64,000 nucleotides of DNA. Origin: Bradyrhizobium sp. RP6 (GTDB lineage Bacteria; Pseudomonadota; Alphaproteobacteria; Rhizobiales; Xanthobacteraceae). Under the pieces are notes generated by a model. The model was not told where the DNA came from. It was given only the letters and a program-made list of their open reading frames with translations, and did not search any database. Positions 16,700-23,986 of this stretch are shown here, piece by piece; the stretch's first letter is position 1; every line of letters begins with the position of its first letter. Location: contig NZ_RQIT01000001.1 in assembly GCF_003837805.1 (NCBI RefSeq), positions 62,001 through 126,000 of the forward strand, written 5' to 3'. Both the position numbers and the translations under genes were made by a program.

Positions 16700-16780
16700 T
16701 CAGCCAAGCCAGCGACAAAGCCCCCAACCGGCAAGCAGCACGGCGGCAATCACAAACTCAATTTGCCGCGGGCGGCTCAC
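16700..16780 (-). CDS. Putative 26-residue single-span membrane peptide
   Basis: GTG 16780 is preceded by GGAG at a 7-base distance and opens a frame of 26 codons: a short basic start (SRPRQIEF), one hydrophobic helix (VIAAVLLAGWGLCRW) and a stop at 16700. It begins 13 bases after the stop of the truncated gene at 16793-17014, on the same strand. The layout fits a membrane mini-protein. Support is limited to the ribosome site and the hydrophobic pattern. Confidence 0.35.
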   Translation of the reverse strand: MSRPRQIEFVIAAVLLAGWGLCRWLG

Positions 16781-16792
16781 ATGGTCGCTCCG

Positions 16793-17014
16793 TCATCGCC
16801 GCGCGGGGGATACCAGTTCTTTCTGAAGCGCAAAGGCAGCTTGAGCAACGGGGTTGAGCGGGTTCTGCGCGCAGTAATTGTCAATCCAGGCGTAATAAGC
16901 AATAGGCTGTGGTTTGGGCGCAAGAAAATCGGGTTCGTCGCTGACGAGGTTATAAGCCGAGAAAAATCCGTCCAGCCAAGCTTGAAGTTGAAGCTCGGCA
17001 GATTTGTTGTCCTT
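16793..17014 (-). pseudogene. 5'-truncated Rap1a/HdeA-like periplasmic protein
   Basis: The last 73 codons of a gene are intact: KDNKSAELQLQAWLDGFF, then AYNLVSDEPDFLAPKPQP, YYAWIDNYCAQNPLNPVAQA and a short tail to TGA at 16793. The W(I/V)DNYC-x-NP signature is typical of small Rap1a/Tai- or HdeA-like secreted proteins. Upstream the frame closes at once (stop at 17015-17017), and neither a start codon nor the expected signal peptide is present. The N-terminal half has been lost at a junction that abuts the plus-strand gene at 17026. Confidence 0.6.
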
Positions 17015-17025
17015 TCAACGGCAAC

Positions 17026-17292
17026 ATGGTGTGCGGGATGGTGGGCTCGGATCATCCGGCGGCGGTCGCCCTCCGGGCCGTTCTGGATACTGAGAAGAAA
17101 TTGGTCGACACAGCGCCGACTACGCAGGCCGGTCTGGGGGCGCTGGAGGCGCACCTTCGTGAGGACCGCCATAGCCAAGCTCGGGGGTACATCCCCCAGC
17201 CGCTTGGACGCGGCATCCGCCACAACGACAGTCTTGAAGGCGTCGACTGGCTGATCGCGAAGCGTAGAGCGGAGATCGACTCGGCCTCGTGA
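17026..17292 (+). CDS. Hypothetical protein, possibly N-terminally altered
   Basis: An 88-residue frame with a coherent helical sequence: DHPAAVALRAVLDTEKKLVD, QAGLGALEAHLREDRH and a closing VDWLIAKRRAEIDSAS. The pattern matches hypothetical proteins I associate with Bradyrhizobium. The start is uncertain (ATG 17026 or 17038, neither with a good ribosome site). Because it begins right at the breakpoint of the truncated minus-strand gene, its own 5' end may also be lost. A terminator follows at 17319. Confidence 0.5.
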   Translation: MVCGMVGSDHPAAVALRAVLDTEKKLVDTAPTTQAGLGALEAHLREDRHSQARGYIPQPLGRGIRHNDSLEGVDWLIAKRRAEIDSAS

Positions 17293-17318
17293 TGCCGCGA
17301 GGCTGGACTGCGATGCGA

Positions 17319-17350
17319 GCCCGTCGGTCATGCCGGCGGGCTTTTTCTTT
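17319..17350 (+). terminator. Intrinsic terminator
   Basis: GCCCGTCGG (17319-17327) pairs with CCGGCGGGC (17333-17341) around a 5-base loop, with one G-T pair, and is followed by TTTTTCTTT. It lies 27 bases after the stop of the gene at 17026-17292, which it presumably ends. Confidence 0.8.
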
Positions 17351-17506
17351 GTCTAAGTTGCAGCGGGCCACTGGGGCGGTAGTCGGTCGGCCTCCGAGGG
17401 GCCTAGCGCCGGGCTTTTTTCATGGGCGCCGATGGCGCAGGCCAGTCTGGGCACTCCGAGAGGCCCATCTTTGAAACGATCAGGAGGGGTAATCAGTTGG
17501 ACCGAA

Positions 17507-17725
17507 ATGCGTATCCAGGCGATGACATGGGCAGGCTCGCTGACCGTCCTCGGTCTTCTGATCTCCGCATGCGCAAGTCAGCAGCCATCTTCAGCGAGCC
17601 CGTCCGGGGCACCGTGGGCTCGCGACCTCAACGAGCGTCCGCCAAGTCGGGAGCCAGCCGACCAAGGGATAGTCCCAGAGGTGAAGTCTGACCTAAAGTC
17701 GGCGAGGGACCGAGTATCGCGCTAG
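17507..17725 (+). CDS. Small lipoprotein
   Basis: A 72-residue frame with an N-terminal hydrophobic helix ending in the lipobox ISAC (Cys22 from ATG 17507, or Cys17 from ATG 17522). The mature part is Ser/Pro-rich, with PWARDLNERPPSREPADQG and a basic helical end. An AGGAGGGG sits at 17482-17489, rather far from ATG 17507, so the exact start is uncertain. The overlapping plus-strand frame at 17422 is judged a shadow. Function unknown. Confidence 0.55.
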   Translation: MRIQAMTWAGSLTVLGLLISACASQQPSSASPSGAPWARDLNERPPSREPADQGIVPEVKSDLKSARDRVSR

Positions 17726-18253
17726 GCCAGGCGGGCGGGCAGCCCGCCGGCGCCCTGCTGCGTCCAGAAAGGCACCGCTGCGGACCACGCCAGCGGTTGC
17801 GATCGGCGTTGCGGATCGAGTCTGGACGATTGACGCGGTGCTGCCGCTAGAGCCAAAACCGACCGGGGGGTAAAACGGTACTTCCGAGTAATTGAGGGAG
17901 GTCAAAGCTCACCCTCGGATTGAACCATACAGAAGGCAGGAACAACCAAGGGGAGAGTCGGTTAAGCAACAGCCGAACGAAAAATATCGCTTTCGCGAAC
18001 TAGAGTGGAACAAATACTCTTGACAGGACCCCAAGGCCATTGACTTGGAGGGCCCTTTTAAGGGAGAAGTAACGAGGAAATGGATTCCGAGCGCGCTGCC
18101 CTAAGAATCGGCAAAAGTCAACCGATTATTACGAAAAGTTAATTGGGGAACCTCATAGTCGCGCCACGGTACCATCCTATCTGATCGGGAGCACAAGAGA
18201 ACTACCTGTTAGCTCGGGGCAATTAGGGGAACAGGTGGTCCGGAGGTAGAGAT
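17726..18253. other. 528-bp gap, no gene recognised
   Basis: The sequence is less GC-rich than its surroundings. Short inverted repeats occur (CCAAG-N7-CTTGG near 18036 and CCCTTTTAAGGG near 18053), and TTGACA at 18020 could be a -35 box without a clear -10 partner. It may be the 5' regulatory region of the two-gene cassette that follows. Confidence 0.4.
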
Positions 18254-18424
18254 ATGCAAGTTGAAATGGAAGCTCTAAAAAAGCATCTGTTCGACGATAA
18301 CAAGGTTCGGAACGTCAAGTTCTACCCGGGTCACAACGCCGACGCGTCCCCGGAGGACATGGCGCGCGAAATCAACAAGTTTTTCGCCGATTCAGATGAA
18401 GCAACGGAAACCGTCACCGACTAA
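18254..18424 (+). CDS. 56-residue protein, first gene of a two-gene cassette
   Basis: ATG 18254 is preceded by GGAGGTAGAGAT, a strong ribosome site. The protein starts MQVEMEALKKHLFDDNKVRN and continues VKFYPGHNADASPEDMAREI before an acidic end. Short proteins with an RNVKFFPG...SPE-x-A-x-x-IN pattern occur in phage and islands, often upstream of a larger protein of the kind at 18487. That is from memory. A hairpin with a T-run separates it from the next gene. The pair could be a toxin-antitoxin or phage regulatory unit, but nothing proves it. Confidence 0.65.
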   Translation: MQVEMEALKKHLFDDNKVRNVKFYPGHNADASPEDMAREINKFFADSDEATETVTD

Positions 18425-18456
18425 ACCTTGACGGGCATTTATCTAAACGTCATACA

Positions 18457-18485
18457 AGGCGCCCATATCCATGCGGCGCCTTTTT
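18457..18485 (+). terminator. Hairpin with T-run between the two cassette genes
   Basis: AGGCGCC (18457-18463) pairs perfectly with GGCGCCT (18475-18481), loop of 11, followed by five T. The next gene's ATG (18487) begins one base past the T-run, so termination here would cut the downstream gene off. It may act as an attenuator or set unequal expression of the two genes. Confidence 0.75.
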
Positions 18486-18486
18486 G

Positions 18487-19068
18487 ATGTCTTTTTCCGA
18501 TTTATATCAAGCAGTTCAGACTCAAGGGGACAGGATCAGCACTAAATGGCTGAGAGCAAGAGCTATTGAGTTTTCGCATATAGCGAAGATCAAAGAGCAA
18601 TGGTCGGGCGTCATAGACGCAAACGTTCTCCGGGGTTTCTATATTGAAGGTCCGAAGGGCGGGCCGGTTCCGCTGGTGGCAAACGAGGCCTTGATCGTTC
18701 TGGCGCGAGCCATGTGCGACGGTGCGCAGGGAGATCATTGGCGCCGTGCGGTGCTGGCAAAGGAGCTGATGCACGTCTTTGACCAAGAAGATGAAAAGAC
18801 ACACACTAGAGAGCAGTTTGACGCCCTCATGCACCGGTTTGGGGACCCCGCCGCACCGTTGACGCCGCAATTCCGAGCGGAATCGAAGGCTTATTGGCGT
18901 TCATTGGCTGTGCTTTGCACAGAGAAAAAGCGTCTGGAATACCGAACGGCGCTAGAAGCCGAAACAATCAGCTTTGACGTAGTCGCAACCGCATTGCGGA
19001 TACCAGTGCTGAATGTGCACGACATGATGTCGGATAGATTTGAGCAGTACCGCCCCAACTGGATGTAG
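18487..19068 (+). CDS. Hypothetical protein, possible degenerate zincin (ImmA/IrrE-like context)
   Basis: A 193-residue soluble protein. The middle carries AVLAKELMHVFDQEDEKT, reminiscent of the metal helix of ImmA/IrrE-type peptidases, where HExxH is usual; here the first His is replaced by Lys-Glu, so catalysis is doubtful. A late AETISFDVVATALRIP segment could be part of a DNA-binding or helical domain. ATG 18487 has no visible ribosome site because the T-run of the hairpin abuts it. With the 56-residue gene it forms a cassette. Function unknown. Confidence 0.6.
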   Translation: MSFSDLYQAVQTQGDRISTKWLRARAIEFSHIAKIKEQWSGVIDANVLRGFYIEGPKGGPVPLVANEALIVLARAMCDGAQGDHWRRAVLAKELMHVFDQEDEKTHTREQFDALMHRFGDPAAPLTPQFRAESKAYWRSLAVLCTEKKRLEYRTALEAETISFDVVATALRIPVLNVHDMMSDRFEQYRPNWM

Positions 19069-20058
19069 AGCGCTGCACATTCCGCAACTGTCTAATTCCC
19101 CTCTGCGGTGGCCTGTCTCCGACGCTGCGTGTTCTGCTCCTACGGCACTGTGCCTTGTCCCCCGATCCAGCAGAACGGCAAGTGCTGCGGATAAGCCGGT
19201 CTCAGTTGGCGGCCTCTTTCGGCGGGTCGTAGTTGTCAGACCCCACTGCGGAAACTCCCCGGTGTCTGGCGCCCTCCGCGTCTTTCGGGCGTCTCAGGGG
19301 AGCGCACCCCTTGATCGGGAGCAGCACAAGAGATCCAGCTCCTCCCGTGCGGATTTCCAATAGAGCGAACCGCCCAAGGCAGAACGCCTGGCAAGCGGTT
19401 TGCTACCATTTTGCTACGGTGGGATAGGGCGGGAACGCTTGGGACCGCCACCGAATCGCTGCGGTGTCGAGAAATCCGGCCACCAATCCTGTGGTGGTGC
19501 TGGAGAGCTCTTCAGGAATGCCAGCCTTCGAGGAGGCGGCGAGACTGGGACTAAATGGGCATAGTTCCGCTTTCCGCTTGTCCTCCCTCCCTGTCCAAGA
19601 GGCACGTCTGCGCAGCGGGGGCACAGACTCGAGAACACCCACTTCCCGTTCGGTTTAGCCACGGTGCCCTTTGATGGTGGGCCAGCCGTTCTCCCTCCCC
19701 AATGGCTGGGGTCGCGGGGTTCTGCCGGATTTAACCGGCGCCGTGGTTTTCGCCTCGGCTTGGCGGCCTAAGCGCGGTCGGAAAGTCCCAGTTGAGGAGT
19801 CACCTTCCGGCATCAAGAGCGCGATGCCAGATCCCAGGAGAAAGATCCCGCCGAACGTGTCACCCCGATATGCTCGCCTCGGGGTGGGACTAGTCGATCC
19901 AAGTGATCGACAACCTGCCGGTGGAAGGACCGGCACCGTGCTGTCGTTTATCGGCGGCCCAGCGGCCGACGACGGGAAAAGGCAGGATCAAAACCCGTCG
20001 CTGGCGAACGGCTGACCGGGTTGCTTGTTGAGGCGGGACCACCGAGCACCACAACATG

Positions 20059-20106
20059 GCGCCACGGCCGACCGAACGCGTGATTGCTCGGTCAGTGCTG
20101 TGGCGC
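20059..20106. repeat. Nested inverted repeat
   Basis: GCGCCAC (20059-20065) pairs with GTGGCGC (20100-20106), and inside it GACCGA (20070-20075) pairs with TCGGTC (20088-20093), with a 12-base loop. The 13 paired bases could fold as one long hairpin in RNA or as a cruciform. It may be a structured RNA, a protein-binding site or part of an attachment region near the island end. Confidence 0.5.
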
Positions 20107-20310
20107 TGACGAATGTGTGCCGATTTTCAGCGCGGCAGACTTAGGCCGCGCTGCTACGAATGCTTCGGCCATGATCGAGGCCCCTTTATCCTGGGCAGCG
20201 ATCGGTGCGCTTGATTTGTTAGCACACGAATGGCATTATCGAACCCTGCATAGATTTCGACGCCCAAATTCCAACGCCTCCCGTTTGCACCGGGGGGCGT
20301 TGCTCGTTGT

Positions 20311-20330
20311 GCTGCTCGGGTACGAGCAGC
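20311..20330. repeat. Perfect 8-bp hairpin
   Basis: GCTGCTCG (20311-20318) and CGAGCAGC (20323-20330) flank a 4-base loop GGTA. No T-run follows on either strand, so a simple terminator is unlikely. Confidence 0.45.
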
Positions 20331-20482
20331 GGTGAATGTGTTGGTCTTGATGCCCAGCTTAAGGAAATAGCCCCGGGCCACACCGGTCTTGTGTTCGGAC
20401 AGGGAGAGAAAGCCGTTTGCGCTCAATGAGGAGTTTTGGGGATATTTGTCCGAATGGACATTGGAAGTATTCAGCCGCTGAA

Positions 20483-20529
20483 AGCCTTCCAAGCTGAATA
20501 CGAGGGTTCGATTCCCTTCACCCGCTCCA
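20483..20529 (+). tRNA. 3' fragment of tRNA-Gly(UCC), probable island attachment scar
   Basis: The 47 bases read as the 3' part of tRNA-Gly(UCC): anticodon loop CTTCCAA with TCC, T-arm GAGGG-TTCGATT-CCCTT, 3' acceptor strand CACCCGC, discriminator T and encoded CCA. The expected 5' half (GCGGGTG acceptor strand and D-arm) is missing, and the sequence left of 20,483 is unrelated. A partial 3' tRNA end starting at the anticodon loop is the typical product of tyrosine-integrase insertion, which leaves the whole tRNA at the other end. Its polarity places the inserted DNA to the left. Confidence 0.75.
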
Positions 20530-20601
20530 ATGATTTCAATGGCATAGCGCGTCAAGGCCTTCCCATTCTGGCAAGCCGCGCATTTTCATTCTGACAAGCG
20601 T

Positions 20602-20897
20602 TCACTTTCCTTTCGCTTGCTTCGCGAAGAAGGCTGCGGCCATTTTTAGGATATCCCGCTCGGCCTTTAACTTGGCGACCTCACGGCGCAACCGCTCGAT
20701 CTCCTGCTGCTCCGGCTTCATCTGCCCGTGGCCGGGAAAGGCCTGCACCGATCGGACCCGAACTCTTTCACCCATTTGCGCAGAACGTTCTCATGGACAT
20801 CCAGGTCGCGCCTGGCCTGCGCCACCGACACCCCACGCTCCCTAACCGGCTTGACCGCCTCGATCTTGAACTCGCGACTGAACTTCCGTCTCTTCAT
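20602..20897 (-). pseudogene. IS3-family transposase orfA remnant, frameshifted
   Basis: From ATG 20897 the frame reads MKRRKFSREFKIEAVKPVRE, then [20 protein letters not shown] and KWVKEFGSD, the helix-turn-helix protein OrfA of IS3-type elements. One base is missing near 20755, after which the adjacent frame continues with [20 protein letters not shown] and [19 protein letters not shown] to a stop at 20602. The leucine-zipper end is preserved but no orfB (DDE transposase) follows. It is inactive and lies 73 bases from the tRNA fragment, marking a worn boundary. Confidence 0.85.
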
Positions 20898-21286
20898 CGC
20901 CCATCTCCGGCTTCATGAAACACCTGATCTCGGTGTCCATCAAACCGGCAGCAGCTCATAGCGACACTTTGAACAATGGTGTGGAAGTAGTGCTGTAGGC
21001 AGCTATCGCGTAGCATGGCGTAGTCCTAGGATGTCTCTCGCCTCTAGGAGACTGCGACCAAAGGACCCTGAGACCAGCTTAGCCTGTTTGGAGCGGCAAT
21101 CCACAACGCTCGGAATAGGGGAGTGCAGCAGCACACCTGAGCGTGCGGAAGGGACGGAGTGTTCGCTTCGGTGCTCAACATATGCTTGGTACGTCAGCAG
21201 ATCATCGGCCGGGATGAAGACAACTGGAGCGTGCCGCACAGGTGATGCGTCCGGCGCGACCACCGAGGCCCTCAGTGCCTTGGTAT
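20898..21286. other. 389-bp gap between IS remnant and transporter operon
   Basis: The left part presumably contains the outer end of the insertion element. A minus-strand frame at 21003-21263 has no ribosome site and no family resemblance. Nothing else was recognised. Confidence 0.4.
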
Positions 21287-22282
21287 CTAGGCAATCGTCT
21301 TCAAATACAGACTCGGATCGAAGTATTTGTTCGCCGGCGTGAAGTCCTTGATGCCCGCATTGGCCATGAAGAAGTCTGTCGACTGCTGCAGCCAGTTGGT
21401 GACAGTCCCGTCCGAGTACATCCGCTTCCAGTCCTTGGACGTGAACATCTTCTGGGCCTTGAATGACTCGTTGATGTCCGACAGCGGCGTCTGAGTGTAA
21501 TGACTCTTCTGCAGCTTCTCCATCGCTTCAGCGCTGTTCGCGACGATATAGTCATTGGCATCCGCCCAGCCGCGGATCAGCTTGGCCAGGGTCTCCTTGT
21601 TGGGCTCATAATAGTCATTGGCGGCCGCCCAGCCGCCAATGATCGCCGCCTTTGGATAGTAGGCTGACGCATCGGCCAGCTTGATCGCGCCCAGCACCTT
21701 GTCTCGAACCGTCACGTTAAATGGCACCCAGAGCGCGACGGCAGGCACCGCGCCGGAAATAAAGGCGGTTACAGCGGCCGGCATGGTCTGGTTGACGAGC
21801 TCGACCTCTTTGGGATCGACCTTGTTGGCACGGAGCGCGGTATCCAGGAATACATGCGCCGTTGTGCCGGTCGCAGTCGCGATGCGTTTGCCTTTTAGAT
21901 CCTCGAACGATTTGATGCCCTGATCGCCGCGAACCCAGAGCTGCGCCGTGGCGACCTCGATGTCGTTGATAAGGAAGACTTTGCCCTGGCCGCGCGCCGG
22001 GAAGTTCGAGAGCACGGCGCCGGTCGCCAGCACGTCGAGGCTGCCGCCGATCAGTGCCTGGAAGATCTCCAGGCCAGTGTTGAACTGTCTCAGCTCGAGA
22101 TCGAGGCCCTGCTTTTCGAAGGAGCCGCGATCCATGCCGGTCCAGATTTGTCCGTCAACAGCGACGGTGTGAAGATAGCCGACGCGGACTTTTGTTTTCG
22201 CTTGCGCGATCGCCGGTGCCGAGGCCGGGACGGTGCCGAGTGCAAGGCCTGCCGTCGTCGTCAGAAATTGCCGCCGATCCAT
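21287..22282 (-). CDS. NitT/TauT-type ABC substrate-binding protein
   Basis: A 331-residue periplasmic binding protein. The signal MDRRQFLTTTAGLALGTVPA has a Tat-like RR and an AIAQA cleavage area. The mature protein starts KTKVRVGYLHTVAVDGQIW, followed by LIGGSLDVLATGAVLSNFPA and an EDLKGKRIATATGTTAHVFL segment, all characteristic of SsuA/TauA/NrtA-like proteins that bind sulfonates, nitrate or related small anions. It is the last of three genes of an importer operon with ATPase and permease. The ligand cannot be read from sequence. The catabolic genes divergent to it suggest an organic acid. Confidence 0.9.
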   Translation of the reverse strand: MDRRQFLTTTAGLALGTVPASAPAIAQAKTKVRVGYLHTVAVDGQIWTGMDRGSFEKQGLDLELRQFNTGLEIFQALIGGSLDVLATGAVLSNFPARGQGKVFLINDIEVATAQLWVRGDQGIKSFEDLKGKRIATATGTTAHVFLDTALRANKVDPKEVELVNQTMPAAVTAFISGAVPAVALWVPFNVTVRDKVLGAIKLADASAYYPKAAIIGGWAAANDYYEPNKETLAKLIRGWADANDYIVANSAEAMEKLQKSHYTQTPLSDINESFKAQKMFTSKDWKRMYSDGTVTNWLQQSTDFFMANAGIKDFTPANKYFDPSLYLKTIA

Positions 22283-22304
22283 GATGTGTCCTCCGTTTTG
22301 CTTG

Positions 22305-23114
22305 TTATTCCGAGAATGAGACCGGACGCATCTGCGCCTGCTGGGCGCGATATTCGTCCATCACGAGCTGCCTGATATGGCTTCGCAGTTCGGCGAATTC
22401 CGGACGTTCCTGGATCGATTCATCGCGCGGATAGGCGAACGGCACGTCGATGATCTCTTTGATCCGTGCCGGCCGCGCGGTCACCACCACGATGCGGGAG
22501 GCGAGGTAGATCGCCTCCTCAACGGAATGGGTGATCAGCATGACGGTTTTGCCTTCGGTCTCCAGCACCTTGAGCAGCAGATTCTGCATGTTGGAGCGGG
22601 TCTGGGCGTCGAGTGCGCCGAACGGCTCGTCCATCAGCAGGAATTGGGGCTTCACCGCATAGGCACGTGCGATCGCAAGTCGTTGCCGCATGCCGCCGGA
22701 TAGATGCTTCGGATAGGAATTGGCGAAGTCGGACAGGCCCATCAGGCCAAGATAGTGATCGCAGATTGCATTACGCTCGGCTGTCGGGACATGATTGGCG
22801 TTGAGCGTCAGGCCGAAGGCGATGTTCTGTTTCACCGTCAACCAGGGGAATACGCCATACTCCTGGAAGATGACGCCGCGTTCGGGGCCGGGGCCGGCGA
22901 CGGGACGTCCATCGAACAGAACCTTGCCTGTCGTCGGCTTCTGAAAGCCGGCGAGCATGCTCATCATCGTGGTCTTGCCGCAGCCGGACGGGCCGATCAC
23001 CGCAATGAAGTCGCCGTCGTTGATGTCGTAGCTGACGTCCTCGACGACGTTGAGGCGGCCTTTCGGCGTTTCGAACGACAGCGAAACCTTGTCGAACTGT
23101 GCGCGCTTGTTCAT
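22305..23114 (-). CDS. NitT/TauT-type ABC transporter ATPase
   Basis: A 269-residue ATPase with Walker A GPSGCGKTT, Q-loop FQEYGVFPWLTV, signature LSGGMRQRLAIARA, Walker B FLLMDEPFGALDAQTR and the H-loop ITHSVEEAIYLA. This matches SsuB/TauB/NrtD subunits. ATG 23114 overlaps the permease stop by four bases, and the binding-protein gene follows after 22 bases, so all three are one transcript. It powers import through the permease at 23111-23881. Confidence 0.95.
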   Translation of the reverse strand: MNKRAQFDKVSLSFETPKGRLNVVEDVSYDINDGDFIAVIGPSGCGKTTMMSMLAGFQKPTTGKVLFDGRPVAGPGPERGVIFQEYGVFPWLTVKQNIAFGLTLNANHVPTAERNAICDHYLGLMGLSDFANSYPKHLSGGMRQRLAIARAYAVKPQFLLMDEPFGALDAQTRSNMQNLLLKVLETEGKTVMLITHSVEEAIYLASRIVVVTARPARIKEIIDVPFAYPRDESIQERPEFAELRSHIRQLVMDEYRAQQAQMRPVSFSE

Positions 23115-23881
23115 GCGATGGCTCGATCTTGCCAGACCAGCAGTCGGGCCGTGATCTTGCGCAGGATCAAATCCATGATCAACGCGATTAGGCCGATGCA
23201 GATGATGCCGACATAGATGACGTCGAGCAGGAAGTAGGTCGAGGCATTCTGAATCATGGCGCCGAGCCCGCGCTGCGCCGCGATCAACTCGGATGCGACC
23301 AGGGTCGCCCAGGCCACGCCTAGCGACACGCGCAGCGCTGTGAGGATGTGCGGGACTGTGAGGGGAATGATGACCTTGCGGAAGATCTCGGCCTGGTTGG
23401 CTCCGAGCGTTTGCGCGACGCGGATATAGAGCGGCGTGATTTGCGACACGCCCTCATACATCACGATCACGCCGGAGAAGAACGAGGCGTAGAACAGGAT
23501 AACGAGCTTTGCGAGCTCATCGACGCCGAAATAGACGATCACCAGCGGAATCAGTGCGATCGGCGGCAGCGCACGAAAGAAGTTGATCATGGGATCGGCG
23601 AAGGTTCGGGCGGGGCGGTACCACCCCAGCAGAAATCCGACCGGCACTGCCACGAGGATGCCGAGCGCGACGCCGAGAAAGACGCGCCGGGTCGAGGCGA
23701 AGATGTCGATCAGCAGGCCTTCTCTGGTGAGAAGCTCGAAGAACTTTGCGGCGACCTGGTGGGGCGCTGGGATCAGCGAGACGTTGACGAAGCCGCTCCA
23801 GCGTACCGCGTACCAGAGCAGGATCGCACCGAGCCACGGCAGCAATCCGAGACCAAAGCGTCTCACGCCAGCTCCGTTCAT
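23111..23881 (-). CDS. NitT/TauT-type ABC transporter permease
   Basis: A 256-residue inner-membrane permease of the SsuC/TauC type with about six spans, beginning with GLLPWLGAILLWYAV. The EAA-like cytoplasmic loop is in VAQTLGANQAEIFRKVIIPL. It is first in the minus-strand operon, ahead of the ATPase and binding protein, a common order in this family. The start at ATG 23881 is the first in frame. The upstream 105-base divergent region holds an inverted repeat that may be the operator. Confidence 0.93.
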   Translation of the reverse strand: MNGAGVRRFGLGLLPWLGAILLWYAVRWSGFVNVSLIPAPHQVAAKFFELLTREGLLIDIFASTRRVFLGVALGILVAVPVGFLLGWYRPARTFADPMINFFRALPPIALIPLVIVYFGVDELAKLVILFYASFFSGVIVMYEGVSQITPLYIRVAQTLGANQAEIFRKVIIPLTVPHILTALRVSLGVAWATLVASELIAAQRGLGAMIQNASTYFLLDVIYVGIICIGLIALIMDLILRKITARLLVWQDRAIA

Positions 23882-23916
23882 TCGACGCGTCCACCCGCAT
23901 TGCGGTTGATGTTTTC

Positions 23917-23944
23917 ATGGTCATATTATAAATAGGATGACCAT
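23917..23944. promoter_or_regulatory. Inverted repeat in divergent promoter region, candidate GntR operator
   Basis: ATGGTCAT (23917-23924) and ATGACCAT (23937-23944) are perfect 8-base inverted arms around a 12-base AT-rich spacer containing TATTATAAATA. It lies between the divergent transporter operon and the enolase-superfamily operon, whose third gene encodes a GntR regulator. A shared operator controlling both directions is the simplest reading. Confidence 0.6.
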
Positions 23945-23986
23945 ACAAGTGGCGCCTTTGGTCGTAGGCGTCGCAGGCTTTCCCGC

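Larger units (their letters stand above)
19069..20482. other. 1.4-kb gap at the island end, mostly decayed sequence
   Basis: No frame on either strand is convincing. Overlapping frames at 19655-20015 contradict each other and lack ribosome sites. Two structured segments stand out: the nested inverted repeat at 20059-20106 and the perfect hairpin at 20311-20330. The stretch directly left of the tRNA fragment is where an integrase gene or recombination sites might once have been. Confidence 0.45.

Noticed and set aside
17380..17425. Second possible terminator (GC-rich run followed by TTTTTT near 17415)
   Set aside because: The arms do not pair well enough to give a stable stem next to the T-run.
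19655..20015. Opposing 93- and 114-residue frames near the island end
   Set aside because: They overlap on opposite strands, neither has a ribosome site, and composition is unconvincing for both.
20154..20555. Minus-strand 133-residue frame containing GAGEGNRTLVFSLEG
   Set aside because: The GEGNRTLV-type peptide is the antisense translation of the tRNA-Gly 3' end, a known annotation artefact. The rest has no family resemblance or ribosome site.
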